A DNA stretch of 64,000 bases. It comes from Streptomyces cylindrosporus (GTDB lineage: Bacteria > Actinomycetota > Actinomycetes > Streptomycetales > Streptomycetaceae). Of the stretch, positions 1 through 7,619 are shown in pieces. A program made the position numbers and the translations under genes. A model generated the notes under the pieces. It made no database searches. It saw only the letters and a program-made list of their open reading frames with translations, and was not told the DNA's origin. The stretch's first letter is position 1. Every line of letters starts with the position of its first letter. The DNA lies in NCBI RefSeq assembly GCF_022698165.1, contig NZ_JALDAY010000002.1, positions 620,001 through 684,000 of the forward strand. The letters are read 5' to 3'.

Positions 1-555
1 AACTCGATCAACGGCGGCTCGACCGGCAACGCGAACGGGATCCAGATGGAGTACTGCAACTCCCCCGTGGTCTCCGGCAACACCCTGGCCTCCGTCCAGT
101 CGACCGGCATCTACAACGTGAACTCCGACTCCGGCACGATCACGGGTAACACGATCCGGGGTACTGCCTCGAACGGGATCAACGTCAGCAACTCCTCTGG
201 CACGGTCGTCAGCTCCAACCACGTCCGCGACGCCAGCACGAACCACTGCATCTTCATCGGTGCATCGAACGACTTCCTGGTCACCGCCAACCGAGTCGTG
301 AACGCGGCCTCCACGGGCGCAGGTATCCGCCTGGGCGGGACCGCGACGGACGGAACCGTTAACGGCAACCGCGTCGTCAAGGGCACGTCCCAGAACGGGA
401 TCAGCGTCGACAGCACTGCGACCGGATGCATCGTCGCGAACAACGACCTGAGCGGTAACGGCTGGTCCACTGCAACCGCGCTGGCCTTCTCTGCCACGGT
501 CACCACCAGCTTCGGCGGCGGGTCGACCTCCCCCGGCTTCAACCGCGTGTCCTGA
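1..555 (+). CDS. Phage tail spike / parallel beta-helix protein, 3' part
   Basis: The frame is open from the first base, so the gene starts left of the window and only the last 184 residues are visible. They are rich in Asn, Gly, Ser, Thr and Val with recurring short strands of the type GNxI, ISxS and GNRV, the look of a right-handed parallel beta-helix (NosD or pectate-lyase-like repeats). Such domains form tail spikes or fibres that bind surface sugars. It lies just before the lysis genes, where tail fibre genes sit in many actinophages. The exact family cannot be told from the fragment. Confidence 0.7.
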   Translation, partial: NSINGGSTGNANGIQMEYCNSPVVSGNTLASVQSTGIYNVNSDSGTITGNTIRGTASNGINVSNSSGTVVSSNHVRDASTNHCIFIGASNDFLVTANRVVNAASTGAGIRLGGTATDGTVNGNRVVKGTSQNGISVDSTATGCIVANNDLSGNGWSTATALAFSATVTTSFGGGSTSPGFNRVS

Positions 556-573
556 CCCTCCCCTCATCTCTGG

Positions 574-607
574 CCTCCGGGCGCTGGCACCGCTGCCTGC
601 CCGGAGG
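574..607 (+). terminator. Hairpin after the tail spike gene
   Basis: A 9-bp perfect stem (CCTCCGGGC with GCCCGGAGG, 16-base loop) follows the tail spike stop and precedes the endolysin. No T-run follows, so it may be a weak terminator or a processing hairpin. Confidence 0.45.
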
Positions 608-631
608 TCGCCCCATGAAAGGACGTTAACG

Positions 632-1585
632 ATGTCTACTCCCATGACGGCGGACCAGCTCATGGCCCAGCTGAAGAAGTGGGGCGTCAAGTACCAGGAG
701 TACCGGTCCTGGCGGACCCACAACCGCGCCGGCCACGGTGCCTGGGGCCCGGTCAACGGATTCATGGTCCACCACACGGGCAGCGACGCGAGCGACCAGC
801 GTTCGCTCCTCTACAACGGCACGGCGGCTCTCCCCGGTCCGCTGTGTCACTTCGGTCTGGCCCAGGACGGGACGGTCCACCTGATCGGCTGGGGCCGCGC
901 GAACCACGCGGGCGCGGGCGACCCGGACGTCCTGAAGGCCGTCGAGAACGAGTCGTACGGCGCGTACCCGCCCGCCGACAACCAGTCGAGCGTAGACGGC
1001 AACGCCCGCTTCTACGGCGTGGAGATCTGGTACAGCGGCAGCCACAAGATGAGCGACGCCCAGTACGCGACCCTGCGCAAGCTGGCCGCCGCCCTCTGCG
1101 ACTTCCACGGCTGGTCCGCGAAGTCGGTCATCGCTCACGCGGAGTGGGGTTCCCCGGGCAAGTGGGACCCGGGCATGGCCCCCGGCAAGACCTACGACAT
1201 GGCCGTTGTCCGTGCCGACATCGCCGCGACCCTGGCCAGCAAGTCGGCCACTCCGTCCGCGCCCTCGACGCCGACCCCGAAGCCGTCCACTCCGGCCAAG
1301 CCGTCCGTGTCGCTGTCGAAGCTGGTGACCGCTGCGAAGCGGAACCCGTCCGCGAAGGGGACCCCGGTCACCTACAGCGGTGTCCGCACCGTGGAGGCGG
1401 CTCTGGTCAAGGCGGGCCTCCTGTCCGCGAGCAAGGCGGACGGGCACTACGGCACGGACACGATCAAGGCGTACGCGGCCTGGCAGCACAAGTGCGGCTA
1501 CTCCGGCAAGGCGGCGGACGGTGTCCCCGGCCCCTCGACCCTGCGGAAGCTGGCCGCTAAGTACGGCTTCACCGTGACCGCCTGA
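632..1585 (+). CDS. Endolysin: N-acetylmuramoyl-L-alanine amidase with C-terminal peptidoglycan-binding domain
   Basis: This 317-residue enzyme should cut the amide bond between MurNAc and the stem peptide to lyse the host. Residues about 30-185 look like an amidase_2 (PGRP-type) domain: FMVHHTG supplies the first zinc histidines, CHFGLAQDGTVHLIGWGRANHAG is typical, and HAEWG near residue 170 fits the last ligand region. A Pro/Ser/Thr/Lys linker (about 205-230) leads to a peptidoglycan_binding_1-like domain (about 255-315: VEAALVKAG, DGHYGTDTIKAYAAWQ, DGVPGPSTLRKL). The ATG follows AAAGGA, with a CGTTAACG palindrome filling the gap between them. Two holin-like genes follow directly. Confidence 0.92.
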   Translation: MSTPMTADQLMAQLKKWGVKYQEYRSWRTHNRAGHGAWGPVNGFMVHHTGSDASDQRSLLYNGTAALPGPLCHFGLAQDGTVHLIGWGRANHAGAGDPDVLKAVENESYGAYPPADNQSSVDGNARFYGVEIWYSGSHKMSDAQYATLRKLAAALCDFHGWSAKSVIAHAEWGSPGKWDPGMAPGKTYDMAVVRADIAATLASKSATPSAPSTPTPKPSTPAKPSVSLSKLVTAAKRNPSAKGTPVTYSGVRTVEAALVKAGLLSASKADGHYGTDTIKAYAAWQHKCGYSGKAADGVPGPSTLRKLAAKYGFTVTA

Positions 1586-1604
1586 CGTGACCCGGGAGGA
1601 CAGC

Positions 1605-1841
1605 GTGGACAACGACCTTGGGACAGTGTCCATCGGCGCTCGCGAGATCTACGACCAGCTGGTGGCCATGCGGGACGAGGTCCGCGCGTCCGCTCAAACT
1701 CACGTGGCCGTGGCCGAGAAGCTGGCCGACCACGAGGACAGGCTTCGGTCAGTGGAGCGATGGAAGTACGCCGTCCCGACCGCCCTGGCCACGGCCGTCA
1801 TATCGGCGGCCACCACCATCACAACCGTCGTCCTGAAGTGA
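1605..1841 (+). CDS. Holin-like small membrane protein with coiled coil
   Basis: A 78-residue protein with a charged, probably coiled-coil N-terminal part (about 10-50) and one C-terminal membrane segment (about 54-76, AVPTALATAVISAATTITTVVL). The GTG at 1605 is preferred over the in-frame GTG at 1587 because GGGAGGA ends 4 bases before it. The layout fits actinophage membrane proteins found after the amidase, which act as holins or holin partners. The function is inferred from position and shape. Confidence 0.7.
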   Translation: MDNDLGTVSIGAREIYDQLVAMRDEVRASAQTHVAVAEKLADHEDRLRSVERWKYAVPTALATAVISAATTITTVVLK

Positions 1842-1848
1842 GGCATAC

Positions 1849-2037
1849 ATGGGAGAGCACTCCGCCCCGAACGCTGGCGTCGCGGGCAAGGCCCTGGAGG
1901 TCGTCCGCTGGGTCTGGCGCAACCGGCGCAAGGTCGCTGCCGCAGCGATCGTCGCGTTGCCGTTCGTCGCTCGGTACGTACCCGGCTTCCCCTCCGAGGA
2001 GGCTGTAGACGTACTCCGCGCCTTCCTGGGCGCCTGA
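1849..2037 (+). CDS. Second holin-like small membrane protein
   Basis: A 62-residue protein with a basic stretch WVWRNRRK followed by one hydrophobic segment (VAAAAIVALPFVARYV). It lies 7 bases after the previous holin-like gene and ends just before a GGGGACGTCC repeat. Its place in the lysis cassette suggests a holin or antiholin. No family signature beyond the membrane segment was recognised. Confidence 0.6.
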   Translation: MGEHSAPNAGVAGKALEVVRWVWRNRRKVAAAAIVALPFVARYVPGFPSEEAVDVLRAFLGA

Positions 2038-2039
2038 CG

Positions 2040-2067
2040 GGGGACGTCCTCTCCGGGCCGGTAGTGA
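2040..2067 (+). promoter_or_regulatory. GGGGACGTCC repeat, copy 1
   Basis: First of eight copies of a 28-base element (core GGGGACGTCCTCTCCGG, ending about GGTAGTGA). It lies between the holin genes and the dNMP kinase, 26 bases before the kinase start. See the finding on this family. Confidence 0.6.
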
Positions 2068-2093
2068 CAGCACTGTTGCCCCGGGGAGGACCC

Positions 2094-2645
2094 TTGAAGG
2101 ACATCGCACTGACCGGCCTGTCTCGCAGCGGGAAGGACTCCGTGGCCGCCCGCCTGGTCGAGGCCTACGGGTACGTCCGCGTCGCCTTCGCCGACACCCT
2201 GAAGGAGGCGGCCCTGAAGGCGAATCCGTACATCCCCGTTGACGAGTACGGCGCGGACTGGGACCGCCTGTCGGACGTCGTCTCCCTCCATGGGTGGGAG
2301 ATGGCTAAGGACGCCTTCCCGGAGGTCCGCCGGTTCCTTCAGTACTACGGACAGACGGTCCGGGAGATCGATCCGGAGTTCTGGATCAGGGCAGCCTGGC
2401 CCGCCGCCGTCCGTGCCAAGAGGGCGCGCCGCCCGGTCGTGTTCACGGACGTCCGGTACGTCAACGAAGCGGACATGCTGAGGCGCAACGGCTTCCGCAT
2501 CGTGCGCGTCGTCCGTCCGGGCCAGGTCCCCGGCGACCATCCCAGCGAACGCGAGATGCTGGCGTACCCGGTAGACGAGACGATCGTGAACGACAACACG
2601 CTTGCCGTACTGGCGGTGAAGGCGGGAGGCCTGGCGCTGCTGTGA
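2094..2645 (+). CDS. Deoxynucleoside monophosphate kinase
   Basis: A 183-residue P-loop kinase. The N-terminus carries the Walker A motif GLSRSGKDS (about residues 6-14), where Asp-Ser replaces the usual Ser/Thr pair, as in phage dNMP kinases. VFTDVRY and later basic residues fit the nucleoside-monophosphate kinase fold. It would convert dNMPs to dNDPs for phage replication. The TTG at 2094 is chosen because GGGGAGGA lies 3 bases before it; an in-frame GTG at 2064 lies inside the upstream repeat and has no ribosome binding site. A strong terminator follows. Confidence 0.85.
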   Translation: MKDIALTGLSRSGKDSVAARLVEAYGYVRVAFADTLKEAALKANPYIPVDEYGADWDRLSDVVSLHGWEMAKDAFPEVRRFLQYYGQTVREIDPEFWIRAAWPAAVRAKRARRPVVFTDVRYVNEADMLRRNGFRIVRVVRPGQVPGDHPSEREMLAYPVDETIVNDNTLAVLAVKAGGLALL

Positions 2646-2657
2646 CTGGCCGAAATC

Positions 2658-2683
2658 GGGGTCCCTTCGGGGGCCCCTTTTTC
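2658..2683 (+). terminator. Rho-independent terminator after dNMP kinase
   Basis: GGGGTCCC, TTCG-type loop, GGGGCCCC, then TTTTT. It ends the lysis and kinase transcription unit and has the best T-run of the phage segment. Confidence 0.85.
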
Positions 2684-2689
2684 GTTGTA

Positions 2690-2709
2690 GGCGCCACAGT
2701 TGAGGCGCC
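2690..2709 (+). promoter_or_regulatory. GGCGCC palindromic element, copy 1
   Basis: GGCGCC, 8 bases, GGCGCC, continuing as AGGCGCCT. It resembles the elements at 8059, 17314 and 17813, also placed before genes. It lies about 60 bases before the next start and is probably part of its promoter or leader. Confidence 0.4.
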
Positions 2710-2769
2710 TGCGCTACGCTGTTCCCTCGTTAGATGATCAAGGATCCCCCCGGGTAAGGGAGCACCACC

Positions 2770-3708
2770 ATGGCCACGAAGAAGGCCGCCGCTCAGGCGC
2801 TGATCGAGCGCGTGTCCATCCTGCGCAGGGAAGGCTTCACAGAAGACGCTGAGGCCTTGCGCGAGGAGGCGGAGGCAGCGGTGGCGGCCTGCGCTCCCCG
2901 GGACAGGAAGGCCCTGGGCGAGGAGCTGGAAGCCGCCTTCGAGCTGGAGCCTGCCGCGCCGACCAAGGAGCTGGTCATCAGGTCCTGGCGCGACGTGGAC
3001 GACGTGGAGGGCATCGTTAACGCAGGCGTCCGCCAGGTCCGCAAGGCGGTCGACGCAGGCCTGAAGACTGCCGACATGGCCCGCCAGATTGCGGTCACGC
3101 TCCTGGACGCTCGCCTGAAGATGCCGAACGACGACACGCACCTTCCGGACATCATCGCCCAGCGGAAGTACACGAAGGACATTGCCCGCGACCTCTTCAA
3201 GGAGGCCCGCAAGGGAGTCACGGAGGAGGACGTTCACCGCTGGGACACACACGAGTCCCTGGCGAAGGCCGTACGCAACCGCATGTCGGACGTGATGGTC
3301 GACTTCCTTCGCGGCCTGGAGGAGGACCCGGACAAGGCGAAGGCCGTCTTCCCCATGCTGGAGTTCCCGGAGGGCGTGTCCGCTACGGAGGTCGTTTACG
3401 ACGCCTACGCCAGCCAGGGCGTGAACCTCCCGCGCAAGGGCCGCACGGAGCTGGCCCGCGAGGACGCGGCCCGGAAGCGGGAGCTGGTACAGAGGGCGAT
3501 CGCCGGCGAACTCCCCCCTGGCGATGACGAGGACGTTGACGAAGAGGAGGAGCTGGCCCGCGACATGGCCGCCCTGGACCGCGTGGAGAAGAACTTCATC
3601 AGCACGACCCGGCGGGCGGAGCGGCTCACCCCCGATGCGCGGGCGGCGCTGAAGGCGAAGATCAACCAGACGATCGTGAACCTGTCCGCTGCGGCGGCTC
3701 AGCTGTAG
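2770..3708 (+). CDS. Phage protein of unknown function, charged and helical
   Basis: A 312-residue protein made mostly of charged, helix-prone sequence rich in Ala, Glu, Lys and Arg. An acidic patch (PGDDEDVDEEEEL, about 258-270) comes before the C-terminal helices. No membrane segment, signal peptide or catalytic motif was recognised. The ATG has AAGGGAG upstream. It is bounded by a strong terminator on the left and a terminator-like hairpin on the right, so it is probably a single-gene unit. Its length, abundance of helices and isolation could suit a DNA-binding or structural role, but this is only a guess. Confidence 0.75.
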   Translation: MATKKAAAQALIERVSILRREGFTEDAEALREEAEAAVAACAPRDRKALGEELEAAFELEPAAPTKELVIRSWRDVDDVEGIVNAGVRQVRKAVDAGLKTADMARQIAVTLLDARLKMPNDDTHLPDIIAQRKYTKDIARDLFKEARKGVTEEDVHRWDTHESLAKAVRNRMSDVMVDFLRGLEEDPDKAKAVFPMLEFPEGVSATEVVYDAYASQGVNLPRKGRTELAREDAARKRELVQRAIAGELPPGDDEDVDEEEELARDMAALDRVEKNFISTTRRAERLTPDARAALKAKINQTIVNLSAAAAQL

Positions 3709-3724
3709 CGCAACCGACGGACGA

Positions 3725-3763
3725 GGGTCGGCCCCTGGGTGGGGGTCGGCCCTTTCTGTTTCG
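3725..3763 (+). terminator. Terminator-like hairpin
   Basis: GC-rich pairing of GGCCCC with GGGG and GGCC just after the stop codon, followed by TTTCTGTTT. The pairing is imperfect. Confidence 0.5.
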
Positions 3764-3776
3764 GCGAGGAGGGCGG

Positions 3777-3880
3777 ACCCTCTATTAGTTTCTATATTTT
3801 TGTTTAGTCCCATTTAGAAAAACAATTCTCTATTCAGTTCGTCTCGTCGCACTCTCCTCACTAACTGGGACAGTTCACGA
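3777..3880 (+). other. AT-rich intergenic segment
   Basis: About 80 bases, mostly A and T, in an otherwise GC-rich phage, with short repeats (CTCTATTAG and CTCTATTCA; TTTAGTCCC and ATTTAGAA). It carries no gene and lies just before the recombination and replication genes. It could be a replication origin with an unwinding element, an early promoter region or a site used in packaging or recombination. Confidence 0.45.
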
Positions 3881-3899
3881 CTTCCGATCCTCCATTCCT

Positions 3900-3927
3900 G
3901 GGGACCTCCTCCCCGGTCAGTGGTGAA
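3900..3927 (+). promoter_or_regulatory. GGGGACGTCC repeat, copy 2 (divergent)
   Basis: Reads GGGGACCTCCTCCCCGG and ends GTGGTGA. It lies 32 bases before the exonuclease start and is the least exact copy, with the central GGACGTCC palindrome broken. Confidence 0.5.
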
Positions 3928-3959
3928 GGCATCTCGCCCCCACCACCTGGAGGACTCCC

Positions 3960-4814
3960 TTGTCCAAGATCGATACCGTGAAGAAGGCGGGCGCCCGCTT
4001 CTACGTGAATGAGGCCCGCCCGAACGTCACCGTCCCGGGCGTCACGTCCATCGTCGGCATGCTGCCGAAACAGGATTTCCTGGGCCCGTGGCAAGCCAAC
4101 ATGGCCGCTGACCTCGCGATCGACTCGTTCGAGTACCTGCGCCAGATGGCGGAGAGGGACCGCGCCGGCGCGAAGCGGTACATCGCCGGAGCCGCCCGCC
4201 GCTACACGGAGGTCCGCTCGAAGCTGGGCTCCCGCGCACACGACGTCTTCGAGCGCCTCATGAACGGCGAGGAGGTCGACTACGTCCACTCCGACATCGT
4301 GAACCACGTCGAGCACTTCCGGCAGTTCCTCGCCGCCGTGAACCCGGAGCTGGTCCGCGCCGAAGACGTCGCCTGGTCGTACGAGCACGAGTACGCGGGG
4401 TCCTTCGACGCGATCCTTCGCATCTGGGTCGAGGTCCTCCCCTCCGGCAAGCTCCGGATCACCCCGGACCGGTCCGGTACCCCGATCCTCGTCATGGTCG
4501 ACTACAAGACCTCGAAGTCGATCCACTCCGACGTCGCCCTTCAGCTGGCCGCCTACCGCTACGCGGACGTGATCATTGACCCGGAGGGCAACGAGACGCC
4601 CATGCCGGAGATCGACTCGGCGGCGGTCCTCCACATCACGGACGACCAGTGGACCTTCAAGGGCGTCCGCGCGGACCGCGCCGTCCACGCCTCCTTCCTG
4701 ACCCTGCGGGAGACCTTCCGCTGGGTGCGCGAGGACTCGAAGGACGTCGTCGGCCTCGCCCTGGCCTCCTCGAAGAGCCGCATGGTGACCGGCACCGAGC
4801 GACGGGGGAAGTGA
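3960..4814 (+). CDS. RecB/Cas4-like PD-(D/E)XK exonuclease
   Basis: A 284-residue protein with the ordered motifs of the RecB/Cas4 nuclease family: a histidine in GSRAHDVFE (about residue 90), an Asp in YAGSFDAIL (about 143), the D-x-K pair in VMVDYKTSK (about 179), and the QLAAYRYA helix (about 192) matching the family QxxxY motif. It probably works with phage replication and recombination. The start is TTG at 3960, 8 bases after TGGAGGA. In several Streptomyces phages a nuclease of this type precedes the Gp3-like gene, as here. Confidence 0.85.
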   Translation: MSKIDTVKKAGARFYVNEARPNVTVPGVTSIVGMLPKQDFLGPWQANMAADLAIDSFEYLRQMAERDRAGAKRYIAGAARRYTEVRSKLGSRAHDVFERLMNGEEVDYVHSDIVNHVEHFRQFLAAVNPELVRAEDVAWSYEHEYAGSFDAILRIWVEVLPSGKLRITPDRSGTPILVMVDYKTSKSIHSDVALQLAAYRYADVIIDPEGNETPMPEIDSAAVLHITDDQWTFKGVRADRAVHASFLTLRETFRWVREDSKDVVGLALASSKSRMVTGTERRGK

Positions 4815-4817
4815 CCC

Positions 4818-5021
4818 ATGGCCGCTGAGGAGTTCCTGTCGTACGTCCCGTACCGCAACGGGGAGTGGAAGGACCACAAGACGAAGGCCAACGTGCGCAA
4901 CGTGATCCGCGCCAACAATGGCCGTGACCTCCGCATCTTCGTCGCCCGCGAGTCGAACGGCGTCGTGTCGTACACGGAGGTTGCCCCCTCCATCTGGCCC
5001 GCCTACTTCCGGGAGGCCTGA
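4818..5021 (+). CDS. Small phage protein of unknown function
   Basis: A 67-residue soluble protein (starts MAAEEFLSYVPYRNGEW) beginning 4 bases after the exonuclease stop. It overlaps the next gene by one base (TGATG), so the three are probably translated together. No known domain recognised. Confidence 0.65.
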   Translation: MAAEEFLSYVPYRNGEWKDHKTKANVRNVIRANNGRDLRIFVARESNGVVSYTEVAPSIWPAYFREA

Positions 5022-5257
5022 TGGCGCGCAAGATGAGCAAGGCCCCTACGCACGCCTGGCGCACGGTCCTGGTGACCAAGTCCGCAGCGAGCGGCGAGGA
5101 GAAGACGGAGTACCTGGGCCCGTACTGGCGGAGGAGCGACGCCACGGGCCGGCTGACGACCCTGCGGTACTCCTACTCCCGCCCCTGGTCGACCTGGCAG
5201 CTCGTTAACGGCTGGATCGAGGCGGCTCCGCTGGGCGAATGGATACCCGCCCCCTGA
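5021..5257 (+). CDS. Small basic phage protein of unknown function
   Basis: A 78-residue basic protein rich in Trp, Tyr and Arg (YSYSRPWSTWQLVNGWIE near residues 50-67). Its start overlaps the upstream stop as TGATG. A CGTTAACG palindrome falls inside the reading frame at the VNG triplet. A terminator follows. The family is unknown. Confidence 0.65.
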   Translation: MARKMSKAPTHAWRTVLVTKSAASGEEKTEYLGPYWRRSDATGRLTTLRYSYSRPWSTWQLVNGWIEAAPLGEWIPAP

Positions 5258-5266
5258 TCTATCCCT

Positions 5267-5306
5267 GGCCCCCTGGCCTGGCCTCGTGCCTGGTCGGGGG
5301 GCCTTT
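5267..5306 (+). terminator. Rho-independent terminator
   Basis: GGCCCCC pairs with GGGGGCC with additional inner pairing, followed by TTT. It closes the exonuclease unit. Confidence 0.65.
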
Positions 5307-5316
5307 CTGCGTTTCA

Positions 5317-5345
5317 GGGGACGTCCTCTCCGGGCCGGTGGTGAG
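5317..5345 (+). promoter_or_regulatory. GGGGACGTCC repeat, copy 3
   Basis: A near-exact copy lying directly after a terminator and 26 bases before the next start. That arrangement, terminator then repeat then gene, is what a promoter would need. Confidence 0.65.
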
Positions 5346-5371
5346 ACAGCCACACCACCTGGAGGTTCACG

Positions 5372-5824
5372 ATGCGCGTGTTCCGCGTCGGTCACCGAGA
5401 GAAGACGTTCACGATCGCCGACAAGCCGTTTCCGATAGGTCCCTACAACCGGGACGACTACAACGCGGACCTCAACACGGACATGATCCGCGCCCACGGC
5501 GGCTGGGGCAGCCACAAGCATCACCCGACTCCGGCCGCTGACCCGTACCTGAACGGGGTCTACTCCTGGGAGGTCTGCGGCTTCAGCTCTCTGGGCGCCC
5601 TCCTGGACTGGTTCGAGACCTTCCTTCAGACCCTCGACAGGAACGGCTACGCCCTGTGGGTCTACGACGTCCCGGACGAGGACGTTCGCGTAGGGATGCG
5701 ATGCGGCCAGCTGGTCTTCGAGCCGGAGTCCGCCGTCAAGGTCAGCATGTCGCGGCTCCCGCTGGACCCGGAACAACTTGCGCTGTTCGACGCGGAGGGG
5801 ACGTCCTCTCCGGACCAGGGGTGA
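5372..5824 (+). CDS. Phage protein of unknown function whose tail is encoded by a repeat
   Basis: A 150-residue protein with acidic and aromatic content (GGWGSHKHHPTP, LLDWFETFLQTL, YALWVYDVPDEDVRVG). No catalytic motif or membrane segment. Start ATG at 5372 after TGGAGG. The last nine residues, EGTSSPDQG, are the translation of GGGGACGTCC repeat copy 4, so the functional protein probably ends near LALFDA. The final stop is the TGA inside the repeat. Confidence 0.7.
   Translation: MRVFRVGHREKTFTIADKPFPIGPYNRDDYNADLNTDMIRAHGGWGSHKHHPTPAADPYLNGVYSWEVCGFSSLGALLDWFETFLQTLDRNGYALWVYDVPDEDVRVGMRCGQLVFEPESAVKVSMSRLPLDPEQLALFDAEGTSSPDQG
5797..5824 (+). promoter_or_regulatory. GGGGACGTCC repeat, copy 4
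   Basis: It overlaps the 3' end of the upstream gene and provides its stop codon. It is followed 28 bases later by copy 5, giving a tandem pair before the Gp3-like gene. Confidence 0.6.
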
Positions 5825-5852
5825 GGGACAGCGAGGCGCCAGCTCAGGGCCA

Positions 5853-5880
5853 GGGGACACCCTCCCCGGACCAGGGGTGA
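5853..5880 (+). promoter_or_regulatory. GGGGACGTCC repeat, copy 5 (variant)
   Basis: Reads GGGGACACCCTCCCCGG and ends CAGGGGTGA. It is the second of a tandem pair, 55 bases before the Gp3-like start. Confidence 0.5.
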
Positions 5881-5935
5881 AGGGGCGCTTCAACCCCAAG
5901 CCAGTCACCAGTCAGCCACCCCTGGAGGGACCCCC

Positions 5936-6643
5936 ATGCTCGACATCTTCGCGACGGACCCGGAGGCCAAGGAGAAGCGGGAGGAGCGCGAGGCCGCCCG
6001 CGAGAGGGCCACGCGTCCGACCTGGGACTTCCAGTTCCGCTCGGGCAAGCGCAACGGCACGAAGCCGGTCAGCCTGCGGAAGTGGCGGATCACCACGCCC
6101 AAGCAGGAGGTTGCGAACGCCCTGAAGGAGCTGTTCGGCGGCTCGATCACGGAGGCCCCGAACGGCGACTACGCCGTGGACACCGACACGGACGCGATCG
6201 AGGTCGTCGTGGACGCCTCGAAGATCGAATCCAAGCTGATCCAGTGGGCGGACGGCCTCCCCATCCACGAGTGCGACGGCTCCAAGTACCTGTCCCCGGA
6301 GGACGACAAGGGCAAGCCGTGCGGCTGCCCCAAGCTCCTGGACGAGCGCAAGGACCTGGCCAGGCAGCGGCGCGGCCCGAAGCCGAACATCGTCCTCCCG
6401 CTGCGCCTGGCGCAGGACGAGGAGCTGGGCCTGGGCAAGTACACGGCCACGGCCTGGTCGTTCGCGGAGGACCTCCCGTACACCATGAGGGCCTTGCAGC
6501 GGATCGACGGCGAGGCGCTGTGCATCCTGCGCCTGGAGTTCGTGGAGTACGAGGTCGGGGGCGAGACCCGGTCGTTCACGAAGCCGGTCCTGGACGTCGT
6601 GTCGTCCTTCCAGGACGCCATCGCCGACGACCCGGAGAGCTGA
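5936..6643 (+). CDS. Gp3-like protein, possible recombination directionality factor
   Basis: A 235-residue protein resembling the Gp3-like family, named for phiC31 gp3, which switches its serine integrase from integration to excision. Supporting features are KPVSLRKWRITTP (about 43-55), LFGG (about 66), a beta-rich section ending in IHECDG (about 110), the Cys pair in PCGCP (about 122-126) and a C-terminal section with LRLAQDEELGLGKY. Family members are not all proven directionality factors. If this one is, the phage uses a serine integrase encoded outside the window. Start ATG at 5936 after TGGAGGG. Confidence 0.65.
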   Translation: MLDIFATDPEAKEKREEREAARERATRPTWDFQFRSGKRNGTKPVSLRKWRITTPKQEVANALKELFGGSITEAPNGDYAVDTDTDAIEVVVDASKIESKLIQWADGLPIHECDGSKYLSPEDDKGKPCGCPKLLDERKDLARQRRGPKPNIVLPLRLAQDEELGLGKYTATAWSFAEDLPYTMRALQRIDGEALCILRLEFVEYEVGGETRSFTKPVLDVVSSFQDAIADDPES

Positions 6644-6645
6644 TC

Positions 6646-6828
6646 GTGAACGCCCTCAACCCGCTTACCGCCCTGCGGGGGGCCAGCGACGTCAACGTGA
6701 AGTTGCCGCTATGGACCTGGCCTCCCCAGCTCCGGAAGGCGGTCCTCCACGAACGGCGCCGCCGATTCGGGATTGAGGACGAACGGATCCTGCCCGCTGA
6801 CCTGACCGAGGAGGACGCCCCCGCATGA
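6646..6828 (+). CDS. Small phage protein of unknown function
   Basis: A 60-residue protein (MNALNPLTALRGASDVNVKL at its start) beginning 2 bases after the Gp3-like stop and likely translated by reinitiation. The C-terminal half is basic then acidic. No known domain. A hairpin of the TGACGGGGTC family follows the stop. Confidence 0.55.
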   Translation: MNALNPLTALRGASDVNVKLPLWTWPPQLRKAVLHERRRRFGIEDERILPADLTEEDAPA

Positions 6829-6834
6829 CCCGTT

Positions 6835-6861
6835 GGTCCGGCCCTTGACGGGGTCGGGCCT
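6835..6861 (+). terminator. TGACGGGGTC hairpin, copy 1
   Basis: GGCCC and GAC pair with GTC and GGGCC around a GGG loop, with a TT bulge. Directly after a stop codon; no T-run. Confidence 0.5.
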
Positions 6862-6904
6862 TCGGGCGTGCCAGAACCACTTTACGTGATCGGAGCGTCA
6901 CAGT

Positions 6905-7072
6905 ATGGTCTTCAATCTCGCCAGCGGTTCGCGAGTCACCGTCTTCGACGTGGGCGGAGGCTCCAAGGAGTTCACGACCCGCAACGCGGACGGCGACGTG
7001 GTCTCCACCGTCATCCTGGGCGCCGCCTACGCCAACCGGACCGTCGCGGACCTGGAGGCGAACGCCCGATGA
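6905..7072 (+). CDS. Small phage protein of unknown function
   Basis: A 55-residue protein, start MVFNLASGSRVTVFDVGGG, probably a small beta fold. Its TGA overlaps the next ATG (ATGA), showing translational coupling. The ribosome binding site is poor (GGAG at 6889-6892). No domain recognised. Confidence 0.55.
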   Translation: MVFNLASGSRVTVFDVGGGSKEFTTRNADGDVVSTVILGAAYANRTVADLEANAR

Positions 7073-7311
7073 AGACGAATCCGTATCTCCGCGCCGTGAA
7101 CCGCCAGCCCCGCCGCTCGGTCGGGGTCATCATCGCCGCAGTCCTCAGCGTGGCCCTGGTGGCTGGCCTCCTGGTCTGGGCCGCAGTGGCGGGCCCGACG
7201 TGCGCGGAGTACCGAACGCACTGGGTCTCCGGGGTCCACTTCGTCAACGGCAGACCGCACCACTACTCCGGCTCCGAGACCTACTGCGCCCGCTGGGAGG
7301 ACAGCAAGTGA
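7069..7311 (+). CDS. Small single-pass membrane protein
   Basis: An 80-residue protein with a basic N-terminus (NRQPRRS), one membrane segment (about 19-42, VGVIIAAVLSVALVAGLLVW) and an outer tail with two cysteines (CAEYRTHW and TYCARWE) that could form a disulfide. It overlaps both neighbours by 4 bases, so the three genes are coupled. A role at the host membrane, such as exclusion, is possible but unproven. Confidence 0.6.
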   Translation: MKTNPYLRAVNRQPRRSVGVIIAAVLSVALVAGLLVWAAVAGPTCAEYRTHWVSGVHFVNGRPHHYSGSETYCARWEDSK

Positions 7312-7547
7312 AGTACGAAGCCGCACCCCTGGAGGAGCACGGTTCGACCGTCCAAGAGGCGAGCGCGAACCTGTTCCGCGAGCGCTGGGCCGACGGCCAG
7401 CCGATCCGCCTGTACGTGTCCGGAACGCACCGCGATGGGGACAACTCCGCAACCTCCGGCTTCGTCCTGGAGGACCGCCGGGCACTGCGCAACCTGATCG
7501 CCGATCTGACCGACGCCTTCAGCCACTGGCCCGCCGACCATCGCTGA
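7308..7547 (+). CDS. Small phage protein of unknown function
   Basis: A 79-residue soluble protein, start GTG overlapping the upstream stop (GTGA). It has a central strand IRLYVSGTHRDGD and a C-terminal helix ALRNLIADLTDAFSHW. A TGACGGGGGTC hairpin follows. Family unknown. Confidence 0.6.
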   Translation: MKYEAAPLEEHGSTVQEASANLFRERWADGQPIRLYVSGTHRDGDNSATSGFVLEDRRALRNLIADLTDAFSHWPADHR

Positions 7548-7553
7548 CCCACT

Positions 7554-7580
7554 GCCTGGCCTCCTGACGGGGGTCAGGCC
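7554..7580 (+). terminator. TGACGGGGTC hairpin, copy 2
   Basis: CCTGAC pairs with GTCAGG around GGGG, with outer GGC/GCC pairing. It sits between a stop codon and the next ribosome binding site. Confidence 0.5.
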
Positions 7581-7619
7581 TTCGGGGCGCCCGGACCAAC
7601 CGACGCTCAGGAGGCACCC

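Noticed and set aside
3960..4814. Cas4 of a CRISPR system
   Set aside because: It is a lone RecB/Cas4-type nuclease inside a phage replication block.
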